A stretch of 64,000 bases of DNA. It comes from an uncultured Eubacteriales bacterium. GTDB lineage: Bacteria; Bacillota; Clostridia; Lachnospirales; Lachnospiraceae. Both the position numbers and the translations under genes were made by a program. The DNA is taken from positions 1 through 64,000 of the forward strand of contig OMWV01000025.1 in the NCBI GenBank assembly GCA_900314845.1. The letters are read 5' to 3'. A model generated the notes under the pieces. The model was given only the letters and a program-made list of their open reading frames with translations, ran no database searches and was not told the origin of the DNA. Shown here one piece after another: positions 43,491 through 52,312 of this stretch; the first letter of the stretch is position 1, and the number at the start of each line of letters is the position of its first letter.

Positions 43491-44504
43491 TTATGCCTGA
43501 AGCTTCTTGATCTCTTCGATAACAGGAGGGATAACCTTGAAGAGGTCGCCTACAACTGCATAATCAGCTGCATCGAAGATAGGAGCATCGGGATCCTTAT
43601 TGATCGCTACAACATAATCTGCGCCGGCAATACCTGCGAGATGCTGGATAGCACCGGAAATACCGCAAGCGATGTAAAGCTTGGGACCAACAGTCTTACC
43701 TGTCTGGCCTACCTGATGAGCATGAGCAATCCAGCCAGCATCAACAGCTGCTCTTGAAGCGCCAACTGTTGCACCGAGAACCTGTGCGAGCTCATAGATA
43801 ACACCGCCCTCTACATAAGGCTCAGGGCCGCCGCAGCCACGTCCGCCGGATACGATGATCTCAGCTTCCTGAAGGTTAACTGCCTCAGCAACTTCCTTAA
43901 CCCGGTCAAGGATCTTTGTTCTGATCTTCTCTGCGGGAACATGGATATCCTCAACAGTGATCTTGCCTTCCTTGCCCTCTACGAGTTCAGGCTTCTTGAA
44001 AACGCCGGGACGAACTGTACCGAGCTGAGGACGGTTGTCAGGGCACTGAATGGTTGCCATGAGGTTGCCGCCGAATGCGGGACGAGTCCAGAGCATGTTG
44101 CCTGTCTCTACATCGATATCAAGTGATGTACAGTCTGCTGTAAGACCTGTGTTGACATCGCATGCAACCCTGGGGCCTACGTCACGGCCGTTGTTTGTAG
44201 CGCCGATGAAAAGTGCGCTGGGCTTATACTTTGCAAGTGCTGTCTCGATAGCGATAGCGAATGCGTCTGTTGAATACTCATAGTACTCATCGCCCTCAAC
44301 TACAACTGCCTCGTCTGCACCGTACTCGATAGCCTTCTTAGCTACGTCTTCTACCTTGCCGCCAACTACAAGAGCTACAAGCTTGCAGCCGATCTTGTCA
44401 GCGAGCTGACGACCGGGGTTGAGGAGCTCAAAGCCAACGTTCTTGGGAGCGTTCTCCTCAGTCTCTATAAATACCCAAATATTCTTGTATTCTTCAAAAC
44501 CCAT
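43491..44504 (-). CDS. etfA: Electron transfer flavoprotein, alpha subunit
   Basis: 337 residues. It binds FAD in its C-terminal half: GGRGCGGPEPYV, GASRAAVDAGWIAHAHQVGQTGK (in part), YIACGISGAIQHLAG, AINKDPDAPIFDAADY. With EtfB it shuttles electrons between acyl-CoA dehydrogenases, lactate dehydrogenases or membrane acceptors; in anaerobes some EtfAB bifurcate electrons. No acyl-CoA dehydrogenase is adjacent, so the partner is unknown. It follows etfB by 14 nt with GGGAGGA upstream. Confidence 0.96.
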   Translation of the reverse strand: MGFEEYKNIWVFIETEENAPKNVGFELLNPGRQLADKIGCKLVALVVGGKVEDVAKKAIEYGADEAVVVEGDEYYEYSTDAFAIAIETALAKYKPSALFIGATNNGRDVGPRVACDVNTGLTADCTSLDIDVETGNMLWTRPAFGGNLMATIQCPDNRPQLGTVRPGVFKKPELVEGKEGKITVEDIHVPAEKIRTKILDRVKEVAEAVNLQEAEIIVSGGRGCGGPEPYVEGGVIYELAQVLGATVGASRAAVDAGWIAHAHQVGQTGKTVGPKLYIACGISGAIQHLAGIAGADYVVAINKDPDAPIFDAADYAVVGDLFKVIPPVIEEIKKLQA

Positions 44505-44518
44505 ATCTTCTATCCTCC

Positions 44519-45325
44519 CTACAGAATATGTGCCTCTGAAAGCAGGTTAACAAGTTTAGCAGCAGCTGCTGCAGGCTCTTCCTCCTCTATCCTGACTGTG
44601 TTCTTTGTTCTGTCAGGTGTAAAGGTCTTCTTAACCTTTGTAGGGGAACCCTTAAGACCGATACGAGTCTCATCAATGATGTCCTTGATATCCTCGAATG
44701 TGATAAGACCGATCTCAGCCTTTCTTGCCTTTCTCTTGCTCATAAGAGTAGGATATCTGGGCTCGAACTCGGGCTTAACAATTGTAACTACGCAGGGAAG
44801 AGGAACAGAGATCATATCATAACCCTCGTCGCTCTCTCTCTTAACGATAGCTTCGCCGTCCTTGATCTCTACAGTTGAAGCATATGTCATCTGAGGGATG
44901 CCAAGGTGAGCAGCGATCTCAGGGCCAACCTGACCTGTATCACCATCAATAGCCTGCTTGCCGCCGAAGATGATATCGAAAGCGCCGTCAGTCTTCTCGA
45001 TCTGCTTGATAGCTGTAGCAAGGATATAGCTTGTAGCAAGTGTATCGGAACCGCCGAACTTCCTGTCGGAAGCAAGGTAAGCCTTGTCGCCGCCAACTGC
45101 AAGGCACTCACGAAGAGCGTCCTTTGCCTGGTCGGGACCCATGCTCAGAAGAGTGATAGTAGTACCGGGGTTAGCATCCTTAATCCTGGCTGCTGTCTCG
45201 AGTGCGTAAGCATCGAATGTGTTAACGATAGCAGGAACACCATCACGAATCAGTGTGTGCTTAACCGGATCAATCTTGATCTCAGTTGTATCAGGCACCT
45301 GTTTTACACAAACTAAGATTCTCAA
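44519..45325 (-). CDS. etfB: Electron transfer flavoprotein, beta subunit
   Basis: 268 residues from a TTG start at 45325, seven nt after AAAGGAGG. Motifs: ILVCVKQVPDT at the N-terminus, DAYALETAARI, LLSMGPDQAKDALRECLAVGGDKAYL, and GKQAIDGDTGQVGPEIA. It forms the heterodimer with EtfA and may carry AMP or a second FAD. It is led by a near-consensus promoter, which together with the strong ribosome-binding site suggests high expression. Confidence 0.96.
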   Translation of the reverse strand: MRILVCVKQVPDTTEIKIDPVKHTLIRDGVPAIVNTFDAYALETAARIKDANPGTTITLLSMGPDQAKDALRECLAVGGDKAYLASDRKFGGSDTLATSYILATAIKQIEKTDGAFDIIFGGKQAIDGDTGQVGPEIAAHLGIPQMTYASTVEIKDGEAIVKRESDEGYDMISVPLPCVVTIVKPEFEPRYPTLMSKRKARKAEIGLITFEDIKDIIDETRIGLKGSPTKVKKTFTPDRTKNTVRIEEEEPAAAAAKLVNLLSEAHIL

Positions 45326-45388
45326 AATAAAACCTCCTTTGAATCATACCTCATTGTACACTAAATATAAAGTATACTAACGTTTTTC

Positions 45389-45417
45389 ATTGTACTTAAT
45401 ATTAAAATTTTTGTCAA
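45389..45417 (-). promoter_or_regulatory. etfBA promoter
   Basis: TTGACA (45417-45412), 17-bp spacer, TACAAT (45394-45389) on the minus strand: nearly consensus sigma-A. Confidence 0.85.
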
Positions 45418-45420
45418 GAT

Positions 45421-45477
45421 AAAATATCGGCGGGTAAAATATTTTGTCAGTGACAACATATTTCCTGCCGATATTTT
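45421..45477 (-). terminator. Hairpin after the giant TPR-AAA gene
   Basis: AAAATATCGGCGGG (45421-45434) pairs with CCTGCCGATATTTT (45464-45477), one G-U pair, 29-nt loop. On the minus strand it lies 19 nt after the stop and ends in TATTTTATC, consistent with termination just before the etfB promoter. Confidence 0.65.
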
Positions 45478-45496
45478 GTCTATTTGTTTTGAGCTG

Positions 45497-48400
45497 TCAC
45501 TCATCCAGGCCTTCCCCGGTAAAATCCTGGGGCTGCAGCATGAACATGGCCGCCTCTTCATATTTATTATCCAGCACAGTCATGAAGAGATTCTTCATAT
45601 TCCTCTTTTCAAGGCTGGCGATCGCGTCATCCGTGATGACCATGATATCGTCATAGTTGACCGGCCTGCCCTGGGTCATTCTGTCCTGAATGACTCTGCG
45701 CAGCACCGGCAGTGCCTGCGTTGATATCTCATAGCCTTTTTTCTTGGCATATCCGACAGCCAGCTGAACGAGCTCATTCACATTGTATTTTCCTATATGG
45801 ATAATGTTGAGAAACTTGCTCCTGATGACGGGATAGCGGCCGAACATCTGTCTGAGAGGTTCTTCCTCCCCGGCAATGACGATTGCGACATCCTGGTTCT
45901 CTCTGCGGATATAGTCAGCGATGATGCCTGCCGCCTGGTCATTAAGCTTATCCGCTTCATCAATGATAAGGCAGCCGCCGCTCAGCTTTTCAAATATAGA
46001 AGAGAAATCTCTCTCATTCAGATCCTGAGCCGAAGCGCGCACAAGCTTATTTCGGTCACAGACACCGAATGTGTTGAGCGCCTTCGCGATTCCGATGGCG
46101 ATCTGGGATTTTACGCTCATATCAGTGCCCGTTACAACGAAATTTATATCGTAGGGTGCGAGCAGATCCATATTGTCCAGCGCCGGATCCTCAAACTTTG
46201 TAAATGTCTCCGTAAGCTGGCGCTTTATACTCTTTACACCGGCCACAGCGCCGAAAATATTCATGACCGTATCCGATGCCCGTCCCTCTTCGATGATCTC
46301 ATCCTCGTCACTGTCTTCATCCTCATCATCTATGATCTCGTCTCCTTCACCGTCCGCTTCATCTGCCTCTGCCGCCCCTTTCTCGGGCTCAGACATTGCA
46401 AACAGACTGTCAATGAATGAGGCATCCCCGCCGGCGTCATCGTCCTGATTCCCGATGATCTCATCTTCCTCGTCATCATCGTCAGATTCCCCGATAATCT
46501 CATCTTCCTCGTCATCATCGTCAGACTCCTCGATGATCTCATCTTCCTCGTCATCATCGTCAGATTCTTCAATGATCTCATCTTCGCTGTCATCTTCTGT
46601 ATCAGATTCTTCGACGATCTCTGCGACGTCTTCATCCGGTTCTTCTATGATCTCATCCTCTTCGCTGTCCTCCAGATTCTCGATCATTTCACCATCACCG
46701 GCATCGTCCGGCTCTTCGACAACATCATCTTCTTCATCGTCCGAATCCTCAATAATCTCATCTTCCTCGTCATCATCGTCAGATTCCTCGATGATCTCTG
46801 CGCCGTCTTCATCCGGCTCTTCTATGATTTCCTCTTTGCTGTCCTCCGGTTCCTCTTTTTGATCTTCCTTGTTCACACTGCCAAAAAGAAAACCAAGATC
46901 TTCATCAAGCTCATTTGATATGATGTCGTCGTCCTGGGCAGTATCATCCTCCTCCGCTTCATCAAAACTTTCATCTTCTGCTGCAGACTCCGCTTTGTCA
47001 TGGCTCTCATCGTTCTCAAGCCAGGCGATAAATTTCATATCATCTGCCGCATATTCTTCAAAAATCTCATCATCTTCATCGTCCGCGTCATCATCAGGAC
47101 CTTCAGCAAGTCTGGCTGCAAATTCCCTGTCCTGACTGCCATCGTTCAATATTTCGTCAGACTCTTCATTCAAGTCTTCATCAGCAAGTTTCTCATCCAG
47201 ATCTTCATCTGTAAATGTTTCTTCCATCTCTTCTTCCGAAGCTTCCTCTACATCATCATCAAAAATAACAGCCTTTCTTTCTCTGCCTTCGTCATCATCG
47301 ACATAGACTGTCTCAGTGTCCCTGTCTCTGGCTTCCAGTTCTGAATAATCAGGTATTCCGGCCTCTTCCCTTATCCTTCCGAAAAGATTCCCAAAGTACT
47401 GATCCTGCTCCCTCTCAGCCTCTTCCATCTCGGCATTCGGTTCTATCTCCGGCTCCTCTGATTCAGCTTCGACCTCCGGCTCGATTTCTTCTGGTTCAGT
47501 CTCGACCTCCGGCTCTGTCTCTTCTGGTTCAGTCTCGACTTCCGGCTCTGTCTCTTCTGATTCAGACTCGGCATCCAGCTGTGCGGCTGCTTCTTCTGTT
47601 TCTTCAGGCTCTTCTTCTGAGACTTCCTCCTTTTCAGGTTTTTCCTCTTTGGACTCTGAAGATTCCTCCGCCTCTTCCTCTTCAGGCGCCTGCCCTGTAA
47701 GCTCCGCTTCCTCCCCGTCTTCATCCTCCGGAAAGGATTCCATCGCCTTTTCTGCCGCTCGGGCTATTGCTTCCTCATAATGACGGATAATTTCTTCCTT
47801 GCTGGCTCCTGTATATGCAAACCCATCAGAAGTTTCTTGAGGCTCCTGTGCCTCCGTCTGCGCAGGTTCTTCCACTGCTTCTGCCTCTGTCTGTGCAGGC
47901 TCTTCATCTGTCTCAGCCGCTGCGGAAATATCTTCCTCTTCTATTTTATTGGTCTCATCCTCAGAGAAGTCTTCAGGCTCCCCAGACTCTTCCTCTGGTT
48001 CAGAGGCTTCTTCTGTTTCCTCGGATTCTTCCTCTGGTTCAGAGACTTCTTCTGTTTCCTCGGATTCTTCCTCTGGTTCGGAGACTTCCCCTGTCTCCTC
48101 GGGCTCCTCCTCGGCTGCAGAAATTTCTTCTATCTCTTCCGGAACAGGCTCTCCCACTGCATCCGCCTCTGCCGGAGCAGGTTCTTCATCTGTTTCAGCC
48201 AATGCGGAAATATCTTCCTCTTCTATTTCATTGATCTCTTCCTCAGAGAATTCTTCTGGCTCCCCAGACTCTTCCTCTGGTTCAGAGGCTTCTTCTGTCT
48301 CCTCGGATTCTTCCTCTGAGACTTCTTCCACATCCTCGGGCTCCGTCTCGGCTTCAGAAACCCCTTCTATCCCTTCTGTCTCTTCCTCAGAGACTTCCCC

Positions 48401-50467
48401 TGTCTCCTCGGGCTCCTCCTCGTCCGAAATATCCTCAGGCTCTATTCCCTCGGACTCTTCCTCTGGTTCAGAGGCTTCTTCTGTTTCCTCGGATTCGGAA
48501 ACCTCTTCTATCTCTTCTTCCTCTTCCTGGGCAGACTCTTCCACCGCTTTTGCCTCTACTGAAGCAGGTTCTTCATCTGTTTCAGCCGCTGCGGAAATAT
48601 CTTCGTCTTCTATTTCATTGATCTCTTCCTCAGAGAATTCTTCAGGCTCCCCAGACTCTTCCTCTGGTTCAGAGATTTCTTCTGTTTCCTCGGCTTCGGA
48701 AACCTCTTCTATCTCTTCTGTCTCTTCCCGGGCAGACTCTTCCGCAGCTTCTGACTCTGCCAGAGTATCCTCTGGCTCTGTCCCCGCGGACTCTTCCTCT
48801 GCCTTTTCCTGCTCCTCAGCTTCCGGAACTTTCTTCTCTTCCCCGGCTTCCTTTTCACTCTGATAGGAAACCTCAGAGACAGAACTGGCCGGCGAAACGG
48901 GCTGGATGTATTTATCATCCGAACTGCCCGGCATGATCATATTGTCGGGAAGTTTGTCCTCTATCGTGTTCTTTATCTTATCTTTAACAAAATTCTTCTT
49001 GTCATCCCAGAACTTTCTGGAAGTAAGGTTTCCGAAAAATGCCGATACTTTTTCAAATTCCTCCTGGGCAAGAGATTTTTCATCATCGTGCAGATGAGCA
49101 AAGAAATGGGAATCCTCATCTTCCTCCCGGTCTTCCGGCACGCTGCCGGAAACGGAATACTCCGCAGAAAGGTCAGACTGATCCGTCTTCTCCTCAGACC
49201 CGAATCCTGTTCCTTCATCCTGCTGGGCAGCCTTTTCCTTATCCCTCTTCAGGGCCTGGGCCGTCTGAGCCATGGCAAGATCCCTCAGCTCATCGACATT
49301 ATATACCTTTGTCGAGCCAAGATTCTCCTCGCCGGGATCCGTATGTTCAATTTCAAGAGGCCTTATCCTTCTCTCAGACAGGGCTTTCTCTATCATATTT
49401 GTATCTATGCTGCCGTCAAAAGGCCTTTCCATGCCGCTGACCGGCTGCTCCCGGACAGGCTGATTCTCATCAGACTGGTCAATATCTTCCCCTGCTGCGG
49501 CAGCTTCAACCTCCTGGTCAGGGCTTTCCTCAGGTTCGACTGTCTCTTCCGGCTGGTCAGAACCATCCTCAGGTTCGACTGTCTCTTCCGGCTGGCCAAA
49601 ATCTTCCTCAGATTCGACTGTCTCTTCCGGCTGGCCAAAATCTTCCTCAGATTCGGCTGTCTCTTCCGGCTGGCCAAAGTCTTCCTCAGGTTCGGCCGTC
49701 TCTTCCGGCTGGTCAAAACCTTCCTCAGGTTCGGCCGTCTCTTCCGGCTGATCAAGTTCTTCCTTAGATACGGCAGCCTCCTCTGTCTCATCCTCTTCTT
49801 CAGAGACATGCTCCTCCTCGTACTGCTCCTGCGTGCTGATCTGGGGAAGAGGCTCCCCTGTCAGCTTGCACTTGAGGGCGATCGCCTTGTCCACGTACTC
49901 GCCGTGGCCAAACCACATGACGATCTCATCGCACTCATGGATGCACTTGCGGGTCTGACCGCTGATATCATATAAGGCAGCGAGCTCATAGGCCCACTCT
50001 TCTATATACTCATAATCCTTCAGCTTCTCCAGAGTCTCGATAAGAACAGATATCCTCTCGCCCTTAGCCTTGTCCAGACGGTACCTGAGAATGTACCGGT
50101 GCAGATCTCTGGAAGCAACGCCGATAAATTCCTTATAATAATACTCCGCCTCGGAATATTCCCTCTTATAAATGTAAAGATTTGTCAGGAGATCCAGAAT
50201 ACGCCTGGTATTCGGCTGCTTCTCATAGACACGCAGAAGGATACGCTCTGCCTCATCGTAACGGCCGAGCCCCATATAGATCTCGCCTACGAGGCACAGA
50301 ATGGAATTGTTCCGAATACGATGGATATCCACATCCTTCAGTGCATCCTCGGCTTCCTCATACCTGCCCTGCATAACAAGCGTCTTGACTTTCTTTGTCA
50401 GAATACCCTCATTAATCCTATTATTATCCACTTTATCTATCTCCCCGGCGAAGTTAAAATGTCTCAC
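45497..50467 (-). CDS. Giant TPR-acidic repeat-AAA (SpoVK/CbbX-like) protein
   Basis: 1656 residues. Residues about 15-205 are TPR-like helical repeats (GRYEEAEDALKD, GRYDEAERILLRVYEKQP, REYSEAEYYYKEFI). Residues about 205-1390 are very acidic, low-complexity and repetitive, mostly Glu, Asp, Ser and Pro. Residues about 1395-1656 are an AAA module of the SpoVK/CbbX kind: INFVVTGTDMSVKSQIA at the P-loop, where the second Gly of Walker A is Val; CLIIDEADKL (Walker B); VAIVIAGEEEPLRQMF (sensor 1). TPR plus CbbX-type AAA recalls EccA of type VII secretion, but no WXG100 gene is near. The start is GTG at 50467 (AGGA) or GTG at 50431 (GGGGAG). It is the last gene of a three-gene operon. The acidic part may be disordered; the function is unknown. 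Confidence 0.75.
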   Translation of the reverse strand: MRHFNFAGEIDKVDNNRINEGILTKKVKTLVMQGRYEEAEDALKDVDIHRIRNNSILCLVGEIYMGLGRYDEAERILLRVYEKQPNTRRILDLLTNLYIYKREYSEAEYYYKEFIGVASRDLHRYILRYRLDKAKGERISVLIETLEKLKDYEYIEEWAYELAALYDISGQTRKCIHECDEIVMWFGHGEYVDKAIALKCKLTGEPLPQISTQEQYEEEHVSEEEDETEEAAVSKEELDQPEETAEPEEGFDQPEETAEPEEDFGQPEETAESEEDFGQPEETVESEEDFGQPEETVEPEDGSDQPEETVEPEESPDQEVEAAAAGEDIDQSDENQPVREQPVSGMERPFDGSIDTNMIEKALSERRIRPLEIEHTDPGEENLGSTKVYNVDELRDLAMAQTAQALKRDKEKAAQQDEGTGFGSEEKTDQSDLSAEYSVSGSVPEDREEDEDSHFFAHLHDDEKSLAQEEFEKVSAFFGNLTSRKFWDDKKNFVKDKIKNTIEDKLPDNMIMPGSSDDKYIQPVSPASSVSEVSYQSEKEAGEEKKVPEAEEQEKAEEESAGTEPEDTLAESEAAEESAREETEEIEEVSEAEETEEISEPEEESGEPEEFSEEEINEIEDEDISAAAETDEEPASVEAKAVEESAQEEEEEIEEVSESEETEEASEPEEESEGIEPEDISDEEEPEETGEVSEEETEGIEGVSEAETEPEDVEEVSEEESEETEEASEPEEESGEPEEFSEEEINEIEEEDISALAETDEEPAPAEADAVGEPVPEEIEEISAAEEEPEETGEVSEPEEESEETEEVSEPEEESEETEEASEPEEESGEPEDFSEDETNKIEEEDISAAAETDEEPAQTEAEAVEEPAQTEAQEPQETSDGFAYTGASKEEIIRHYEEAIARAAEKAMESFPEDEDGEEAELTGQAPEEEEAEESSESKEEKPEKEEVSEEEPEETEEAAAQLDAESESEETEPEVETEPEETEPEVETEPEEIEPEVEAESEEPEIEPNAEMEEAEREQDQYFGNLFGRIREEAGIPDYSELEARDRDTETVYVDDDEGRERKAVIFDDDVEEASEEEMEETFTDEDLDEKLADEDLNEESDEILNDGSQDREFAARLAEGPDDDADDEDDEIFEEYAADDMKFIAWLENDESHDKAESAAEDESFDEAEEDDTAQDDDIISNELDEDLGFLFGSVNKEDQKEEPEDSKEEIIEEPDEDGAEIIEESDDDDEEDEIIEDSDDEEDDVVEEPDDAGDGEMIENLEDSEEDEIIEEPDEDVAEIVEESDTEDDSEDEIIEESDDDDEEDEIIEESDDDDEEDEIIGESDDDDEEDEIIGNQDDDAGGDASFIDSLFAMSEPEKGAAEADEADGEGDEIIDDEDEDSDEDEIIEEGRASDTVMNIFGAVAGVKSIKRQLTETFTKFEDPALDNMDLLAPYDINFVVTGTDMSVKSQIAIGIAKALNTFGVCDRNKLVRASAQDLNERDFSSIFEKLSGGCLIIDEADKLNDQAAGIIADYIRRENQDVAIVIAGEEEPLRQMFGRYPVIRSKFLNIIHIGKYNVNELVQLAVGYAKKKGYEISTQALPVLRRVIQDRMTQGRPVNYDDIMVITDDAIASLEKRNMKNLFMTVLDNKYEEAAMFMLQPQDFTGEGLDE
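46454..46570 (-). repeat. 39-bp tandem repeat, three copies (ESDDDDEEDEIIE)
   Basis: Three adjacent 39-bp units start at 46454, 46493 and 46532 with only a few substitutions, encoding 13-residue ESDDDDEEDEII[EG] units; a further copy lies at 46751-46789. All lie in frame within the giant gene. Confidence 0.85.
47991..48107 (-). repeat. 39-bp tandem repeat, about three copies (SEPEEESEETEEV)
   Basis: Units start at 47991, 48030 and 48069 and encode SEPEEESEETEE[VA]. Related copies recur between 48270 and 48700, along with a larger block of about 40 residues (GEPEEFSEEEINEIE...DISAAAETDEEPA) present three times. Confidence 0.75.
49531..49764 (-). repeat. 39-bp tandem repeat, six copies (QPEETAEPEEDFG)
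   Basis: Units start at 49531, 49570, 49609, 49648, 49687 and 49726, exactly 39 bp apart, and encode QPEET[AV]E[PS]E[ED][DGS][FSP][GD]. A decayed seventh unit follows. Same 13-residue period as the other repeat families of this gene although the sequence differs. Confidence 0.85.
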
Positions 50468-50496
50468 AAATATCCTGCTTCAGATGCCGCAGGCTG

Positions 50497-51270
50497 TCAG
50501 GAGCGTCTGGATTCAAAATTCGTATAGTAGGCGTGTCTTGCGTACTTCTCCTCTTCGCTGGAATGATACTCGGACCGATCCACATCGCGCTGACTGATCA
50601 CCTGAAATGTACCGCCCTTGCTCTGAGGGAGAACGACGACCGGCTTGTCCTCCTCATAGAGGTTATAACTCATCACTTCCTCAAGCGGAACCTGGACCGT
50701 GTAGAGCTGAGCGCTGGCTGGGAACCAGCATACCGCATAGTGGAGTGCGGCGCTCTCATCCAGGGAAAAGGAAAATGCTTTCTCTATCGGACGGCTCTCG
50801 TCATTCTTTGTGCCGAAGGGCTTCTGAAAGCTTCCCCTGTAAGCGCAGAGCCTGCCATCCTTGTCCAGATATTTGGCGAGTTCCTTCTTCATCGCGCTGA
50901 TCCTGCGCTCCTTATCCTGCGCCGGTTCATTGGCATATACCTTCTTGAGGATATTGGGAAATCCCTTGTCCACTGAGCTGTCCCCATATATCTGCATCAG
51001 AACGGGCAGCTGGACGGATGCCGGAATGCTTCCCTCCCTGAGATAATACTTATACCATTTAAAAGGTTCGTCTGACGCCTGGCCGTAGGTCTTGCAAAGA
51101 TAGGAAAACGCAAATGACCATGCGATCAGATCCTCCGATCTTTCCTCCACAAGATCCTTGATATCCGCCAGAACCTTCTTCATTCTTACATTAATAAAGT
51201 CATTGATCGCCTTCTCATCCTGGGTAAGGACGTTCCTGATCTCTCTGCCGTTCGCGCTATTATCAGCCAT
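50497..51270 (-). CDS. Putative ADP-ribosyltransferase-fold protein
   Basis: 257 residues, ATG at 51270 after AGAGGAG. I do not recognise the family by name. The order of motifs in the C-terminal half resembles the ADP-ribosyltransferase (R-S-E) fold: CAYRGSFQKPFG (Arg), EKAFSFSLDESAALHYAV (S-x-S then a helix that packs on NAD), LYTVQVPLEEVMSY, and NLYEEDKPVVVLPQ, where the ExE pair of active enzymes would fall. The N-terminal ~130 residues are helical. No signal peptide. It lies between the TIR-like/Sel1 gene and the giant AAA gene, 17 and 29 nt away, in one operon. Activity is uncertain; E-E-D is not a perfect ExE. Confidence 0.45.
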   Translation of the reverse strand: MADNSANGREIRNVLTQDEKAINDFINVRMKKVLADIKDLVEERSEDLIAWSFAFSYLCKTYGQASDEPFKWYKYYLREGSIPASVQLPVLMQIYGDSSVDKGFPNILKKVYANEPAQDKERRISAMKKELAKYLDKDGRLCAYRGSFQKPFGTKNDESRPIEKAFSFSLDESAALHYAVCWFPASAQLYTVQVPLEEVMSYNLYEEDKPVVVLPQSKGGTFQVISQRDVDRSEYHSSEEEKYARHAYYTNFESRRS

Positions 51271-51286
51271 AACCTAATCTCCTCTG

Positions 51287-52267
51287 TTAAATATGTTCGT
51301 ACTGTTCCAGCAGCTTTATCATCTGTGCCGCCTTGAAATTCCCGCCTTCCATGGATCTGCGGAAAAGATCCACTGCCCTCTCTTTATCTATGGCAGTGCC
51401 TTCCCCATACCAGCAGCAGTAGCCGAGATTGTACTGGGCACTGGCAAGGCCGGCATCTGCTGCCTCCGTGTAGAGGCTGATCGCCATCTCCGTATCCTTC
51501 ACGACCCCGTGTCCCTTCTGGTAACAAAAAGCCAGATTATTCTTGGCCTGCATGTCGCCCTGGTCGGACGCGGTCGTATACCATCTGACGGCTTCCCGGA
51601 TATTTCTCACGACGCCTCTGCCGCATTCATAGCAGTAGCCCATCTCACACTGAGCCCTGGCAACGCCGCCGTAGGCTGCCATCTCGCGCCACCTGAGAGC
51701 CTCGGACGCGCTCGCCTTAACGCCTTTTCCTTCGTCAAAGCAGATGCTAAGCTGATACTGAGCCGGCGCATAGCCCTGGTTGGCAGACTGAAGCAGATAC
51801 TCGGCTCCCTTCTCCATATCCTCCTGGGAAGCGCCCTCACCCATCAGCTTCATCGCTTTCTCATATGCCTGTTCTCTGGGTGAAGTCTGCTGTACGGGCT
51901 CCTGGAGCCCGGGCTTTTCCTCCTCGGGCGATGACCCGGCCTGCACAGTCTGGCTTTTATACTTATATTTAAATATCTGGACAGCGGCCTGAAGCTGACT
52001 GTCTATATCGGATACCAGTCTGCCGCCGTCAAGATGGATCTGCATACAGTCCTTGGCATGACGGTTTATATAATTTGTCACCCTCCGCCAGGTCTTTGAT
52101 GTGCGGGAAGACCTGCTGCAGATATTGAGCACGAAAAGACTGCCGGCGATCTTATCGTCATTCCCGCTGGAAACAATATTAAGGCCGGCCCTGCTCAGTC
52201 CGTCTATCAATCCGCTCACGTCATCGCGGTCCTCGTATGCATAATTCACGTAAATGTAGTTGTCCAT
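51287..52267 (-). CDS. TIR-like domain plus Sel1 repeats
   Basis: 326 residues; ATG at 52267 has GGAGG 8 nt upstream, while the longer frame to 52321 has none. Residues 1-100 resemble a TIR/SEFIR fold: NYIYVNYAYEDRDDVSGLID (strand A and helix), GLNIVSSGND, SLFVLNICSRSSRTSKTW, and CMQIHLDGG. The Glu typical of NAD-cleaving TIR domains is not obvious after SRTSKTW, so it may be a scaffold. A linker of about 50 residues is followed by four to five Sel1 repeats (AEYLLQSANQGYAPAQYQLS, ARAQCEMGYCYECGRGVVRN, QAKNNLAFCYQKGHGVVKD, SAQYNLGYCCWYGEGTAID). First gene of the operon, behind a strong promoter. Confidence 0.65.
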   Translation of the reverse strand: MDNYIYVNYAYEDRDDVSGLIDGLSRAGLNIVSSGNDDKIAGSLFVLNICSRSSRTSKTWRRVTNYINRHAKDCMQIHLDGGRLVSDIDSQLQAAVQIFKYKYKSQTVQAGSSPEEEKPGLQEPVQQTSPREQAYEKAMKLMGEGASQEDMEKGAEYLLQSANQGYAPAQYQLSICFDEGKGVKASASEALRWREMAAYGGVARAQCEMGYCYECGRGVVRNIREAVRWYTTASDQGDMQAKNNLAFCYQKGHGVVKDTEMAISLYTEAADAGLASAQYNLGYCCWYGEGTAIDKERAVDLFRRSMEGGNFKAAQMIKLLEQYEHI

Positions 52268-52312
52268 CAAACCGGCCTCCGATGCCAATTTTTTAGTAAT
52301 TTTCGTTTTTTC

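Noticed and set aside
47949..48863. Long plus-strand frame rich in Ser opposite the giant gene
   Set aside because: It is the antisense of GAG/GAA repeats of the acidic protein, has no ribosome-binding site, and its composition follows from the other strand.
46454..49764. CRISPR array suggested by regular repeats
   Set aside because: Units are contiguous, in frame and without spacers; they encode protein repeats.
45497..52267. Type VII secretion locus based on the EccA-like TPR-AAA layout
   Set aside because: No WXG100 substrate, EssC/EccC ATPase or mycosin gene is seen in the window.
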